This document shows positions 8,128 to 14,524 of a stretch of 17,169 nucleotides of DNA, in pieces. This DNA comes from CAZUCD01 sp964618855. GTDB lineage: Bacteria > Sumerlaeota > Sumerlaeia > SLMS01 > JANRJK01. How positions within the stretch are numbered: position 1 is the stretch's first letter; each line of letters opens with the position of its first letter. Location of the stretch: assembly GCA_964618855.1 (NCBI GenBank), contig CAZUCD010000075.1, positions 1 to 17,169 of the forward strand, written 5' to 3'. The position numbers and the translations under genes are program-made. The notes below the pieces were generated by a model. That model did not search any database. It had not been told where the DNA came from and saw nothing but the letters and a program-made list of their open reading frames with translations.

Positions 8128-8202
8128 CGGGTACAGCCCCCCCGTGCGAGCCCACTTGCGGTCGGGCATCGCCTTGCCTCAGACTGAAGAGTGGCACCGA
8201 AA

Positions 8203-10080
8203 ATGTCCGCCAATCCCGTCACCTCTCCCTCTCCGGAACTCCCCGAAGGCATCGGGGAGGACACCATGGCATCGTTCAATCCGAACCAGGCCATGATGCG
8301 GGACATGGTTGCCGAACTGGACCGCATCTCCTCGTCCTCCGCAACCTACCACAGGCCCGGCGAATGGGACCTCGGCGCCCATCTGGACGAGAGTCAGGCG
8401 CTCACCCACCCATCCGCGCAATCCACCGAACAGGACTCCATGTTCCGGCCGAGGACCGAGGCCGAGCCGCGGCGCATGCCCGACGTCCACGCGGGCGAAT
8501 CCATGCTGGGCGCCACGGTTCAGCCGTTGGATTCGGGATCGCAGCCCGCGGTTGCTGATGGAGCCAGCCGTGGTGCCGACCGCCCCGCGTCCGTCTTCAT
8601 GCAGACCAAGGGCCTCTTCGAGTCGGACACGCATCCCAGGCCGAGCGCAGGCGTGGGAGAATCCCCCCCCGAGCCCCAGCGAACCCGGCCTTCCGCAACC
8701 ACGGATGGCGGCGCTGCTTCCCAGCAGGCAAAGACGACCCCCAACCCCTACGAGCTCGTGCGTGTCATCGGGGAGGGCGGCTTCGGCGAGGTGTGGGAGG
8801 CCAAGCAGACAAACCTCCGCAGGTCCGTCGCCATCAAGCGCCTGAAGCTCGAAGACCGGAAGCGCAAGCCGATCGACGAGAACACCAAGGCGATCATGGT
8901 CGAGTCCTTCCATTGCGAGGCCTTCACCACGGCCACCCTGGACCATCCGAACATCGTCCCCATCCACGACCTGGGCGTGGACGACCAGGGACGCCCGATC
9001 ATCGCGATGAAGCTCGTCCGTGGTACCCCCTGGAACAAGATGCTCCAGGACGACTGGGCGCTGCTGTCGGAGCACGATTACCTCGCCAAGCATCTCGCAA
9101 TCCTGATCCAGATCGGGCAGGCGGTCGCATTCGCCCATAGCCGCGGCCTCATCCACCGCGACATTAAGCCGTCGCAGGTCATGGTCGGGGAGTTCGACGA
9201 GGTGCTCCTCATGGACTGGGGGCTTTCCGTCGCCGTGGACGAGGAGGCTCTCCGCACGCACCGCGACGCCTTCATCCCGACCATCGCACCCAGCTTGGTC
9301 ACTGCATCCAACCCCGCCGGGACGGTCGCCTACATGGCGCCGGAGCAGACACTCCAGGCGGCGAACCAGCTTGGTCCCTGGACCGATGTCTACCTCCTCG
9401 GCGCCACGCTCTACAATGTGCTCACGGGAAAGACCCCGCATCAGGGAAAGATGGCGACGGCGTACTCCCAAGCGGCAGGCGGGTTCATCGTCCCCTTCGA
9501 GGAATCGGCGCCCGACCGCCACATCCCGAAGGAGCTCGCGGATCTCGCCATCGAGGCCATGGTGCCGGACCTCCGCGAACGGAACCTCTCGGCCAGGACG
9601 TTTGTGCAGCGCCTCAAGGACTTCCTGACGGGCGCGTCGAATCGCGCGCAGTCCGTCGAGCTGGCCGCGGGCATCCGCAGGATGCTCGAGGAAGGCAAGG
9701 GGCGCCTCAGCTACCAGAGATACACGGATGCCATCTCACGACTGCGGCAGGCGCAGGCGCTCTGGCGGGACAACCCGGAGATTCCCGCGCTCGAGGAGAC
9801 CCTGTGCGGGGGATTCGCCGAGGCGGCCATCGAAACCGGGGACCTGAGCCTTGCCCAGATTCTCATCATGCAGATGCCGCGCGGTTCCAAGAGGGACGAA
9901 CTCGATGCCCGGGCGGCGGCGCGCATCCGCCTCATCGCCGCGCAACGGCTTCGCCGGCGCGCGACGATGGCCGCGCTCGTCGTGCTCTCGGTCGTCGCCA
10001 TCGCGGGGTTGCTCCTCCACAACCGTTCGCTCGCCGGCCGTCTGCGGCAGGCGACGTCAGCGGCGGCTGTTACTCCCTAG
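8203..10080 (+). CDS. Membrane-anchored PknB-type Ser/Thr protein kinase
   Basis: About 625 residues. The N-terminal 185 residues are Pro/Ser/Thr-rich and look disordered. Numbering from GTG 8191, the kinase domain has G-E-G-G-F-G-E-V (194-201), V-A-I-K-R-L (Lys216), H-R-D-I-K-P-S-Q (Asp324), M-D-W-G-L-S (Asp342, DWG in place of DFG) and G-T-V-A-Y-M-A-P-E-Q (about 377-386). A TPR-like helical segment follows (about 500-580), then one membrane helix (593-610) and a short tail. The cytoplasmic kinase is therefore tethered from its C-terminus. The Asn expected after HRDxKPx is Gln329. Starts at GTG 8191, ATG 8203 and ATG 8266 are all in frame; 8266 has by far the best ribosome binding site (GGGGAGG, 8254-8260), so the first 21 residues are doubtful. 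The 3' end overlaps the convergent gene by 11 bases. Confidence 0.9.
   Translation: MSANPVTSPSPELPEGIGEDTMASFNPNQAMMRDMVAELDRISSSSATYHRPGEWDLGAHLDESQALTHPSAQSTEQDSMFRPRTEAEPRRMPDVHAGESMLGATVQPLDSGSQPAVADGASRGADRPASVFMQTKGLFESDTHPRPSAGVGESPPEPQRTRPSATTDGGAASQQAKTTPNPYELVRVIGEGGFGEVWEAKQTNLRRSVAIKRLKLEDRKRKPIDENTKAIMVESFHCEAFTTATLDHPNIVPIHDLGVDDQGRPIIAMKLVRGTPWNKMLQDDWALLSEHDYLAKHLAILIQIGQAVAFAHSRGLIHRDIKPSQVMVGEFDEVLLMDWGLSVAVDEEALRTHRDAFIPTIAPSLVTASNPAGTVAYMAPEQTLQAANQLGPWTDVYLLGATLYNVLTGKTPHQGKMATAYSQAAGGFIVPFEESAPDRHIPKELADLAIEAMVPDLRERNLSARTFVQRLKDFLTGASNRAQSVELAAGIRRMLEEGKGRLSYQRYTDAISRLRQAQALWRDNPEIPALEETLCGGFAEAAIETGDLSLAQILIMQMPRGSKRDELDARAAARIRLIAAQRLRRRATMAALVVLSVVAIAGLLLHNRSLAGRLRQATSAAAVTP
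8239..8260 (+). promoter_or_regulatory. Hairpin overlapping a strong ribosome binding site for an alternative kinase start
   Basis: CTCCCCGA (8239-8246) pairs perfectly with TCGGGGAG (8252-8259) around a 5-base loop. The right arm contains the GGGGAGG (8254-8260) that sits five bases before an in-frame ATG at 8266. If 8266 is the true start, this hairpin would hide its ribosome binding site. If translation starts at 8191 or 8203, it is simply coding sequence. Confidence 0.4.
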
Positions 10081-10966
10081 GAAACGCCCAGTGGTACTCG
10101 TTCAGCCGCGCCTTGAAGACCCCCGCTTGAATCGCAGGGTCCGCATCCATCACCGACTTTGCTTCCGTCGCGTCGGCCGCCCTGAAGATGACCACACCCG
10201 GCGCCGGCGAGTCGAAGGGCAGCGCCTTTTCCCCCGTCGGAAAGTGCGACGGCTCGAAGCTCGGCCCCGCGACGCGCACGACTCCCTTCTCCGTCAGTTC
10301 GGCGATGTACTTCGCGTGCGCGGCGACCGAGGCGGTCTCCTCGGGCGTCGGAGAGTCGAAGAACCCGTCCCGCGCGGGGCGCACGTAGTAAACCCAGTGC
10401 TTCTGCGCAGGTAGCCCGCGCTTGAAGTGCTCGCGCATCGCAACGAGCACGCTTCCCCAGGCCTTGTCAAAGTACGAGTGGTATGCGTCCCAGTCGGCAC
10501 CCTCGCCAAAATCCGACTGCACCAGGTCCACGCGAGTCCTCTCGCTTCCGAGCGCCGTGAACCTCACGCACACCTGCGTCTTCCGGCCTGAGGCCCGAAT
10601 CGTCGGAATCGTCGGTGGTGCATTCCATGAAAACGAAACCGACTCCCCGGGAACGAAGGAGAGCACGGTGCAGCCCTCGCTCCCGCGCTGGCCCTCGGGT
10701 GCGTCCGGAATGAAAATCCACTCGTAGGCGCCGCCTATCCGGCACTCAACCTTCGCATCGATGCCCATGAAGGACTTGATCCCCTCGGACGTCGTCCACG
10801 CTCGGTAGGCTTCGGCTGTGGTGGTCTCGACGATCGTGGACTTGCGCAGGATCCTGGGTGCGGCGGGTGCCATCGTGGCTTCCCCCTGGGGTTGATTCTC
10901 AGCCGGTGCAGGGACCGGAGCGATCAGAGCTGCGAAGATGAGCAGGGCTGCGAGTTGGGCGCGCAT
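10070..10966 (-). CDS. Exported SRPBCC (AHSA1-like) and YCII-related two-domain protein
   Basis: A 298-residue protein. An N-terminal hydrophobic signal (M-R-A-Q-L-A-A-L-L-I-F-A-A-L-I-A-P-V-P-A-P-A, cleavage near residue 22) is followed by a linker. The SRPBCC/START-like domain spans about 38-183: T-T-A-E-A-Y-R-A-W-T-T-S-E-G-I and the closing D-K-A-W-G-S-V-L-V-A-M-R-E-H-F are typical of the AHSA1/polyketide-cyclase-like group. Residues 189-298 form a YCII-like domain: A-A-H-A-K-Y-I-A-E-L-T-E-K-G (His217) and D-A-D-P-A-I-Q-A-G-V-F (Asp276). Both folds bind small ligands, but neither assigns a reaction. AHSA1 and YCII proteins are normally separate and cytoplasmic, so one exported chain is unusual. 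The ATG at 10966 is preceded by AGGAAC. The stop overlaps the kinase gene end by 11 bases. Confidence 0.8.
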   Translation of the reverse strand: MRAQLAALLIFAALIAPVPAPAENQPQGEATMAPAAPRILRKSTIVETTTAEAYRAWTTSEGIKSFMGIDAKVECRIGGAYEWIFIPDAPEGQRGSEGCTVLSFVPGESVSFSWNAPPTIPTIRASGRKTQVCVRFTALGSERTRVDLVQSDFGEGADWDAYHSYFDKAWGSVLVAMREHFKRGLPAQKHWVYYVRPARDGFFDSPTPEETASVAAHAKYIAELTEKGVVRVAGPSFEPSHFPTGEKALPFDSPAPGVVIFRAADATEAKSVMDADPAIQAGVFKARLNEYHWAFPRE

Positions 10967-10980
10967 GGAGTTGTTCCTGT

Positions 10981-11008
10981 GGACTTGGTTGAACGATCAA
11001 TCAAGTCC
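10981..11008. promoter_or_regulatory. 12-bp inverted repeat upstream of the SRPBCC-YCII gene (candidate operator or leader hairpin)
   Basis: GGACTTGGTTGA (10981-10992) and TCAATCAAGTCC (10997-11008) are complementary at 11 of 12 positions around the spacer ACGA. The exception can pair as G-U in one RNA sense. It lies 14 bases before the start at 10966 and 41 bases after the stop of the upstream minus-strand gene. It is AT-richer than its surroundings. No T run follows on either strand, which argues against a plain terminator. Confidence 0.6.
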
Positions 11009-11049
11009 TTCCGGGCGCAAGCCGAATTGGTGCGCGCGCCGCCCCGCGA

Positions 11050-12567
11050 CTATCGCGTGTCCCAGTCCCGAACGCCGCTCCCGGCGGGTGGAAACTCAAG
11101 ATCGAAGACGAGCATCCCGTGATCGGACGCCGCGCTGCTGTCCGTTGGAAGCAGCCCCGCCGCGGCGAGGCTCCCCGACGACATCGTTCGCGTGTTCAGC
11201 ACGAAGTGGTTCCTTACAGTGCAGGCGTCCTCGCTGACGAAGGCCCAATCGAGCCTCCCCGGGGCGAACGAACCCGATGGATTCTCCCACGTGTGCGCGA
11301 ACAGGTCCTGGGTGTGCCGGAATGGGATGGCGGTGAGCGATCCCGCGGCGCGTGCCGGGGCGAAGTCAGGTCCAAACGACGCATTGTCGAGGATGTCGCC
11401 GTCGCGCAGGGAATGCAACTGCCGCACATAGCCGACCATGTTGAAGTCCCCGCACATCACCACGCAATCATCCACGGCGGAGCCGAACGGTCCGATCCCC
11501 GCGATCAGGTTGCGCCACATCGAGGCCATGCGGTCGTGCTCGACGTCCCTGCCGGCATTGCTGGAGCAGCAGGGGGTGTGCGCGTTGAACACCACGAGGT
11601 CACGACCCGTCAGGGCATCCGGCAGGTCGATGCGCACGACGAGGTTCCCGTCGCTCGCTGCGCTGGACAGGATCGGGTACCGGGACACCGTCACGCAGTC
11701 GGCCACCTTCGCCGAGTACCACTGTTCCCCCGGCCCGGAGGGAAGCAGCGACTCGATGAGCTGACTGTTCGTCGTGGCCGAGCCGGTGTACATCTCCGAC
11801 CAGCACACGATGTCCGGATCCACGGCGGACAGGAGCCGGCCGAAGGCGGCAGGCACACTGTCCGGGCTCGAGTTGGACACGTTGTGCGCGACGATGCGGA
11901 CGTGGTGCGGCGCTTCACGGGCCAACGGCAGGACCGGAGCTGGTGGCACGGGGGAGGAATCGGGGGTATAGGAGATGAAGCCCGTGTTCGGAATCCGGTC
12001 ACCGCCCATCGCGTCGGTCGCGACAATTCTGACCGTGCCACCCGACGTGAACGGAGTCGCGATGCCGCCGGGATAGACCGTGAAGTCCTGCCCGACTTCG
12101 AACTCCGTGGAGGAGTGCGTCGGCCCCGTCTGGATGCGGGCCCTGAAACCGAAGGGCATCGACGTGCCGACGCCGGCGACGTTGTAGTATGTGGTCGTCT
12201 TCGCCCCGAAGTTGATGGCGAGCTCCGCGCCGATCCCCTGCGTCGAGAGGCCCGTGCCGCTGCTGCCATCACCATCAATGTAAAGGACGATGCCGTTGCC
12301 CGCTGGTTCGGTGGTTGTGTTCTGGAGGATCGTCTCGCGGCCCGATTCGAATCGGATGAAGAACCGCACCGAGTCGTTGGCTATCCACATGCGCCGAAAG
12401 TCTATGCCCCCGGCCCCGGCGTCACCGGCCGGGTCCGTCGCCACGGGCGCAAGCGATCCCCAATCCTCAACGTCCCCCTCGACCATGATCGGCATGGCAT
12501 CGCCGCCCGCGGCAGGGCCGGTGAGCAGCAGGCATGTCGCCGCGAAGACGTGCCGCAGAGTTGACAT
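11050..12567 (-). CDS. Exported endonuclease/exonuclease/phosphatase-fold protein with N-terminal beta domain
   Basis: A 505-residue protein starting at ATG 12567. A signal peptide (about 1-22; H-V-F-A-A-T-C-L-L-L-T-G-P-A-A-G-G) marks it as exported. Residues 28-205 are strand-rich: V-E-G-D-V-E-D-W-G, a D-x-D acidic run and I-V-L-Y-I-D-G-D-G resemble CBM9-like or calcium-binding sandwich domains. Residues 222-492 carry the EEP superfamily motifs: V-A-H-N-V (Asn229), W-S-E-M (Glu258), N-A-H-T-P (His330), C-G-D-F-N (Asp374, Asn376), G-R-L-D-W-A-F (Asp440) and S-D-H-G (Asp482, His483). The metal-dependent phosphodiesterase active site therefore appears complete. Secreted EEP enzymes cut DNA, RNA, sphingomyelin or inositol phosphates; the substrate here is unknown. 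Frame extension to 12687 is possible but would add non-signal sequence. It is divergent from the moaD-like gene. Confidence 0.85.
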   Translation of the reverse strand: MSTLRHVFAATCLLLTGPAAGGDAMPIMVEGDVEDWGSLAPVATDPAGDAGAGGIDFRRMWIANDSVRFFIRFESGRETILQNTTTEPAGNGIVLYIDGDGSSGTGLSTQGIGAELAINFGAKTTTYYNVAGVGTSMPFGFRARIQTGPTHSSTEFEVGQDFTVYPGGIATPFTSGGTVRIVATDAMGGDRIPNTGFISYTPDSSPVPPAPVLPLAREAPHHVRIVAHNVSNSSPDSVPAAFGRLLSAVDPDIVCWSEMYTGSATTNSQLIESLLPSGPGEQWYSAKVADCVTVSRYPILSSAASDGNLVVRIDLPDALTGRDLVVFNAHTPCCSSNAGRDVEHDRMASMWRNLIAGIGPFGSAVDDCVVMCGDFNMVGYVRQLHSLRDGDILDNASFGPDFAPARAAGSLTAIPFRHTQDLFAHTWENPSGSFAPGRLDWAFVSEDACTVRNHFVLNTRTMSSGSLAAAGLLPTDSSAASDHGMLVFDLEFPPAGSGVRDWDTR

Positions 12568-12629
12568 TCGGTCATCCCGAGGGGGGAATCTAAGACGCTG
12601 TGCGACCTGATAGGCCCGGTACCAACGCG

Positions 12630-12899
12630 ATGCAAGCCGACAATCCCCGCCCGATCCGTATCCGGGTGCTGTTCTTCTCCACCGCAAGGGAGCGTGCAGG
12701 ACTCGCGGAGGAGGAGTTTGAACTACCCGTTTCAGCCACCGTGGCCGACGCTCTCTCGGAGCTCACCGCAAGACGCCCGGGTCTCGGGCCGCTGGCCCCA
12801 TCCCTGCTCGTCGCAATCAACGAGGAGTGGGCCCCCAGGAGCGCTGCCCTCCGCCACGGCGACACCCTTGCCGTGATGCCACCGGTGAGCGGGGGGTAG
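12630..12899 (+). CDS. moaD: MoaD/ThiS-like sulfur carrier protein
   Basis: An 89-residue protein with the ubiquitin-like pattern of MoaD: R-I-R-V-L-F-F-S-T-A-R-E-R-A-G at the start, L-L-V-A-I-N-E-E-W in the middle, L-R-H-G-D-T-L-A-V-M-P-P-V-S-G-G at the end. The C-terminal Gly-Gly is the residue pair that is adenylated and converted to a thiocarboxylate, which donates sulfur during molybdopterin synthesis. No moaE, moeB or other cofactor gene is in the window, so it may serve another sulfur pathway. The ATG at 12630 fits family length, but a GTG at 12600 with GGGGGGA farther upstream is an alternative adding ten residues. It is followed by arsM after 93 bases. Confidence 0.85.
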   Translation: MQADNPRPIRIRVLFFSTARERAGLAEEEFELPVSATVADALSELTARRPGLGPLAPSLLVAINEEWAPRSAALRHGDTLAVMPPVSGG

Positions 12900-12903
12900 G
12901 GGA

Positions 12904-12992
12904 TTTTTTTTGCGTCACCTGCATCCTTTCTGGGCCCTTTGCGTCTCACAGGTACAGGGCCCAGCCCGAGTTGCCCATCAAGGAGCTTCCTG
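12904..12992 (+). promoter_or_regulatory. Structured leader of arsM
   Basis: The 93-base gap before arsM holds a run of eight T (12904-12911), a direct repeat TTTGCGTC (12909-12916 and 12938-12945), and a perfect inverted repeat CTGGGCCC (12930-12937) with GGGCCCAG (12957-12964). A second pair, ACCTG (12917-12921) and CAGGT (12949-12953), interleaves with the first, so the two could form a pseudoknot or compete. The ribosome binding site AAGGAG is at 12980-12985, seven bases before the ATG. It matches no riboswitch class I know. Confidence 0.5.
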
Positions 12993-13868
12993 ATGACACA
13001 AACGCATCTCCCCAACCATGACCCCGATTCCGTGCGCGAGGCTGTCCGCAAGGGCTACGCTGCGATAGCGGAATCCCCCAAGGAAGCCGCACAATCATGC
13101 TGTGGCCCCTCCTGTTGCGGGGGCGGAACTGCAACGACACATGAGGAGCTGTACCGTGGGATCGGCTACGGAGAGTCCGATCTGGGCCATGCACCGGAGG
13201 GGGCCAACATGGGCCTCGGTTGCGGCAACCCCACGGCTCTTGCGGGACTTCACGAGGGGGAGGTTGTTCTCGACCTCGGCGCCGGCGGCGGGATGGACGC
13301 ATTCATTGCCGGTCGGAGAGTCGGTCCCGCAGGTCGGGTGATCGGGGTGGACATGACCCCGGAGATGGTGCAACGCGCGCGCCGCAACCTGATCGGCTAT
13401 CGCGAACGGTCCGGACTCGACAACGTCGAGTTTCGGCTGGGCGAGATTGAACACCTCCCCGTCGCGGATGCGTCCGTCGATGTGGTGATCAGCAACTGCG
13501 TGCTCAACCTCTCGCCGGCGAAGGAACAGGTTTGGCGGGAGATTGCGCGCGTGCTACGGCCCGGGGGAAGGGTCGCGGTCTCCGACCTTGCCCTGGTTCG
13601 CCCATTGCCCGCGGCTGTTGCGGCCCATGCGCAGGCGCTCGTCGGCTGCATCGCCGGTGCCGTGCTCATCGAGGAAACACGCGCCATGATGGAAAGTGCC
13701 GGACTGGAGGTCATAGAACTTGAGCGCAAGGACGCCTACATCGACGCGATGACCTCCTGGAACGATCCGCTCTATGCGGCAATTGTGGCGGAGCTTCCCG
13801 CCGGGACCCGGGCGTCGGACTTTGTGACGAGCCTGAACATTTCCGCGCGAAAGCCTGGTGCTGCGTGA
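12993..13868 (+). CDS. arsM: Arsenite methyltransferase ArsM
   Basis: A 291-residue SAM-dependent methyltransferase. SAM motif I is V-V-L-D-L-G-A-G-G-G-M-D (91-102). G-V-D-M-T-P-E-M (118-125) and V-L-R-P-G-G-R-V-A-V-S-D (187-198) complete the Rossmann fold. The three cysteines that bind As(III) in ArsM are all in family context: L-G-C-G-N-P (Cys77), S-N-C-V-L-N-L (Cys169) and V-G-C-I-A-G-A (Cys219). The enzyme methylates trivalent arsenic stepwise to methyl-, dimethyl- and volatile trimethyl-arsenic in the cytoplasm, a detoxification route. An extra N-terminal cluster, S-C-C-G-P-S-C-C-G-G-G (Cys36, 37, 41, 42), could collect metalloid. The ATG at 12993 has an excellent AAGGAG seven bases ahead, which rules out the longer frame from 12939. 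It overlaps the sigma factor start as GTGA. No arsR, arsB/acr3 or arsC is present. Confidence 0.93.
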   Translation: MTQTHLPNHDPDSVREAVRKGYAAIAESPKEAAQSCCGPSCCGGGTATTHEELYRGIGYGESDLGHAPEGANMGLGCGNPTALAGLHEGEVVLDLGAGGGMDAFIAGRRVGPAGRVIGVDMTPEMVQRARRNLIGYRERSGLDNVEFRLGEIEHLPVADASVDVVISNCVLNLSPAKEQVWREIARVLRPGGRVAVSDLALVRPLPAAVAAHAQALVGCIAGAVLIEETRAMMESAGLEVIELERKDAYIDAMTSWNDPLYAAIVAELPAGTRASDFVTSLNISARKPGAA

Positions 13869-14470
13869 GGCCGTCGGCCGATCAGGCGAGCCGCGCGGAG
13901 CAGGCATGGGCGGACGGGCGCGGCCGACTCGTGAGGTTCCTCGTTTCCCGCGGCGCTTCTCCTGAGGACGCGGAAGACATCGTCCACGAGGTCCTTCTAA
14001 AGTCCCTGGAGCGCACCGCGAGGGGGACCGGACCCGAACCAATCCTCCCGCAATGGCTGCACAGGGCAGCCCTCAACGCGATGCATGACTACGCGCGACG
14101 GGGCAGGACGAGGCGCCGCAACACTCCAAGAGCCGAGCCAGTGCATGATCCCCGACTTGGCCCGCAATCGAAGGAAGATCTTTACCGGTGCATCGAGCCC
14201 TTTCTCGATGTTCTGAGTCCCGAGGATCGGGAGGTTCTTGTCCTCGGGGACCTTCAAGGCACGCCGCAGGCTGAAGTCGCCCAACGTCTGGGGCTGAGCC
14301 TCAGCGCAGCCAAGTCTCGGATCCAGCGGGCGCGCCGCAGGCTGAGGGCCGTCTACGAATTGTGCTGCACCTTCGAACGGGATGCCCGCGGCGGCATCGT
14401 GTCCTACGAGCCCAATTGCCGGTGTGATTCCGGATGCGGCGGTGACAAAAACAAACGGCCCCGGGCGTGA
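13865..14470 (+). CDS. sigZ: ECF RNA polymerase sigma factor, SigZ-like, with Cys-rich tail
   Basis: A 201-residue protein; GTG 13865 lies inside the arsM stop (GTGA overlap). Region 2 spans about 14-80: S-P-E-D-A-E-D-I-V-H-E-V-L-L-K-S and L-P-Q-W-L-H-R-A-A-L-N-A-M-H-D-Y-A-R-R. Region 4 spans about 112-163: L-S-P-E-D-R-E-V-L-V-L then Q-A-E-V-A-Q-R-L-G-L-S-L-S-A-A-K-S-R-I-Q-R-A-R. The last 35 residues are special: C-C-T-F-E-R-D-A-R-G-G-I-V-S-Y and then Cys185, Cys187 and Cys191. A tail of this form (CC-x-FE-x-D plus a Cys cluster) is what I know from SigZ-type ECF factors. No anti-sigma gene follows. Coupling to arsM and the thiol-rich tail suggest that the sigma factor senses a soft metal or oxidation directly, or controls the arsenic operon. 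That role is inference. Confidence 0.87.
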   Translation: MRPSADQASRAEQAWADGRGRLVRFLVSRGASPEDAEDIVHEVLLKSLERTARGTGPEPILPQWLHRAALNAMHDYARRGRTRRRNTPRAEPVHDPRLGPQSKEDLYRCIEPFLDVLSPEDREVLVLGDLQGTPQAEVAQRLGLSLSAAKSRIQRARRRLRAVYELCCTFERDARGGIVSYEPNCRCDSGCGGDKNKRPRA

Positions 14471-14480
14471 GCCCGGGGCC
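14447..14480 (-). terminator. Rho-independent terminator of the exported repeat protein gene
   Basis: GGCCCCGGGC (14457-14466) and GCCCGGGGCC (14471-14480) form a perfect 10-bp stem with loop GTGA. On the minus strand it is followed by GTTTGTTTTTG (14446-14456), a terminator tail, 44 bases past the stop of the gene at 14525. On the plus strand there is no T run. The loop contains the sigma factor stop codon (14468-14470), so the stem also overlaps the end of that gene. Confidence 0.8.
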
Positions 14481-14524
14481 GGATGCGATGGAATCGGAGG
14501 AGAACTGCGCCAGCCTGAAGCGAA

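Noticed and set aside
8179..9522. Minus-strand 447-residue frame opposite the kinase gene
   Set aside because: Shadow of the GC-rich kinase gene; no domain pattern.
11119..12564. Plus-strand 481-residue frame opposite the EEP gene
   Set aside because: Composition is Arg/Val/Gly shadow-like with no motif, while the minus strand carries a signal peptide and full active-site motifs.
12904..12911. T run after the moaD-like gene as a terminator
   Set aside because: No stem directly precedes it, so read-through into arsM is likely; treated as part of the leader.
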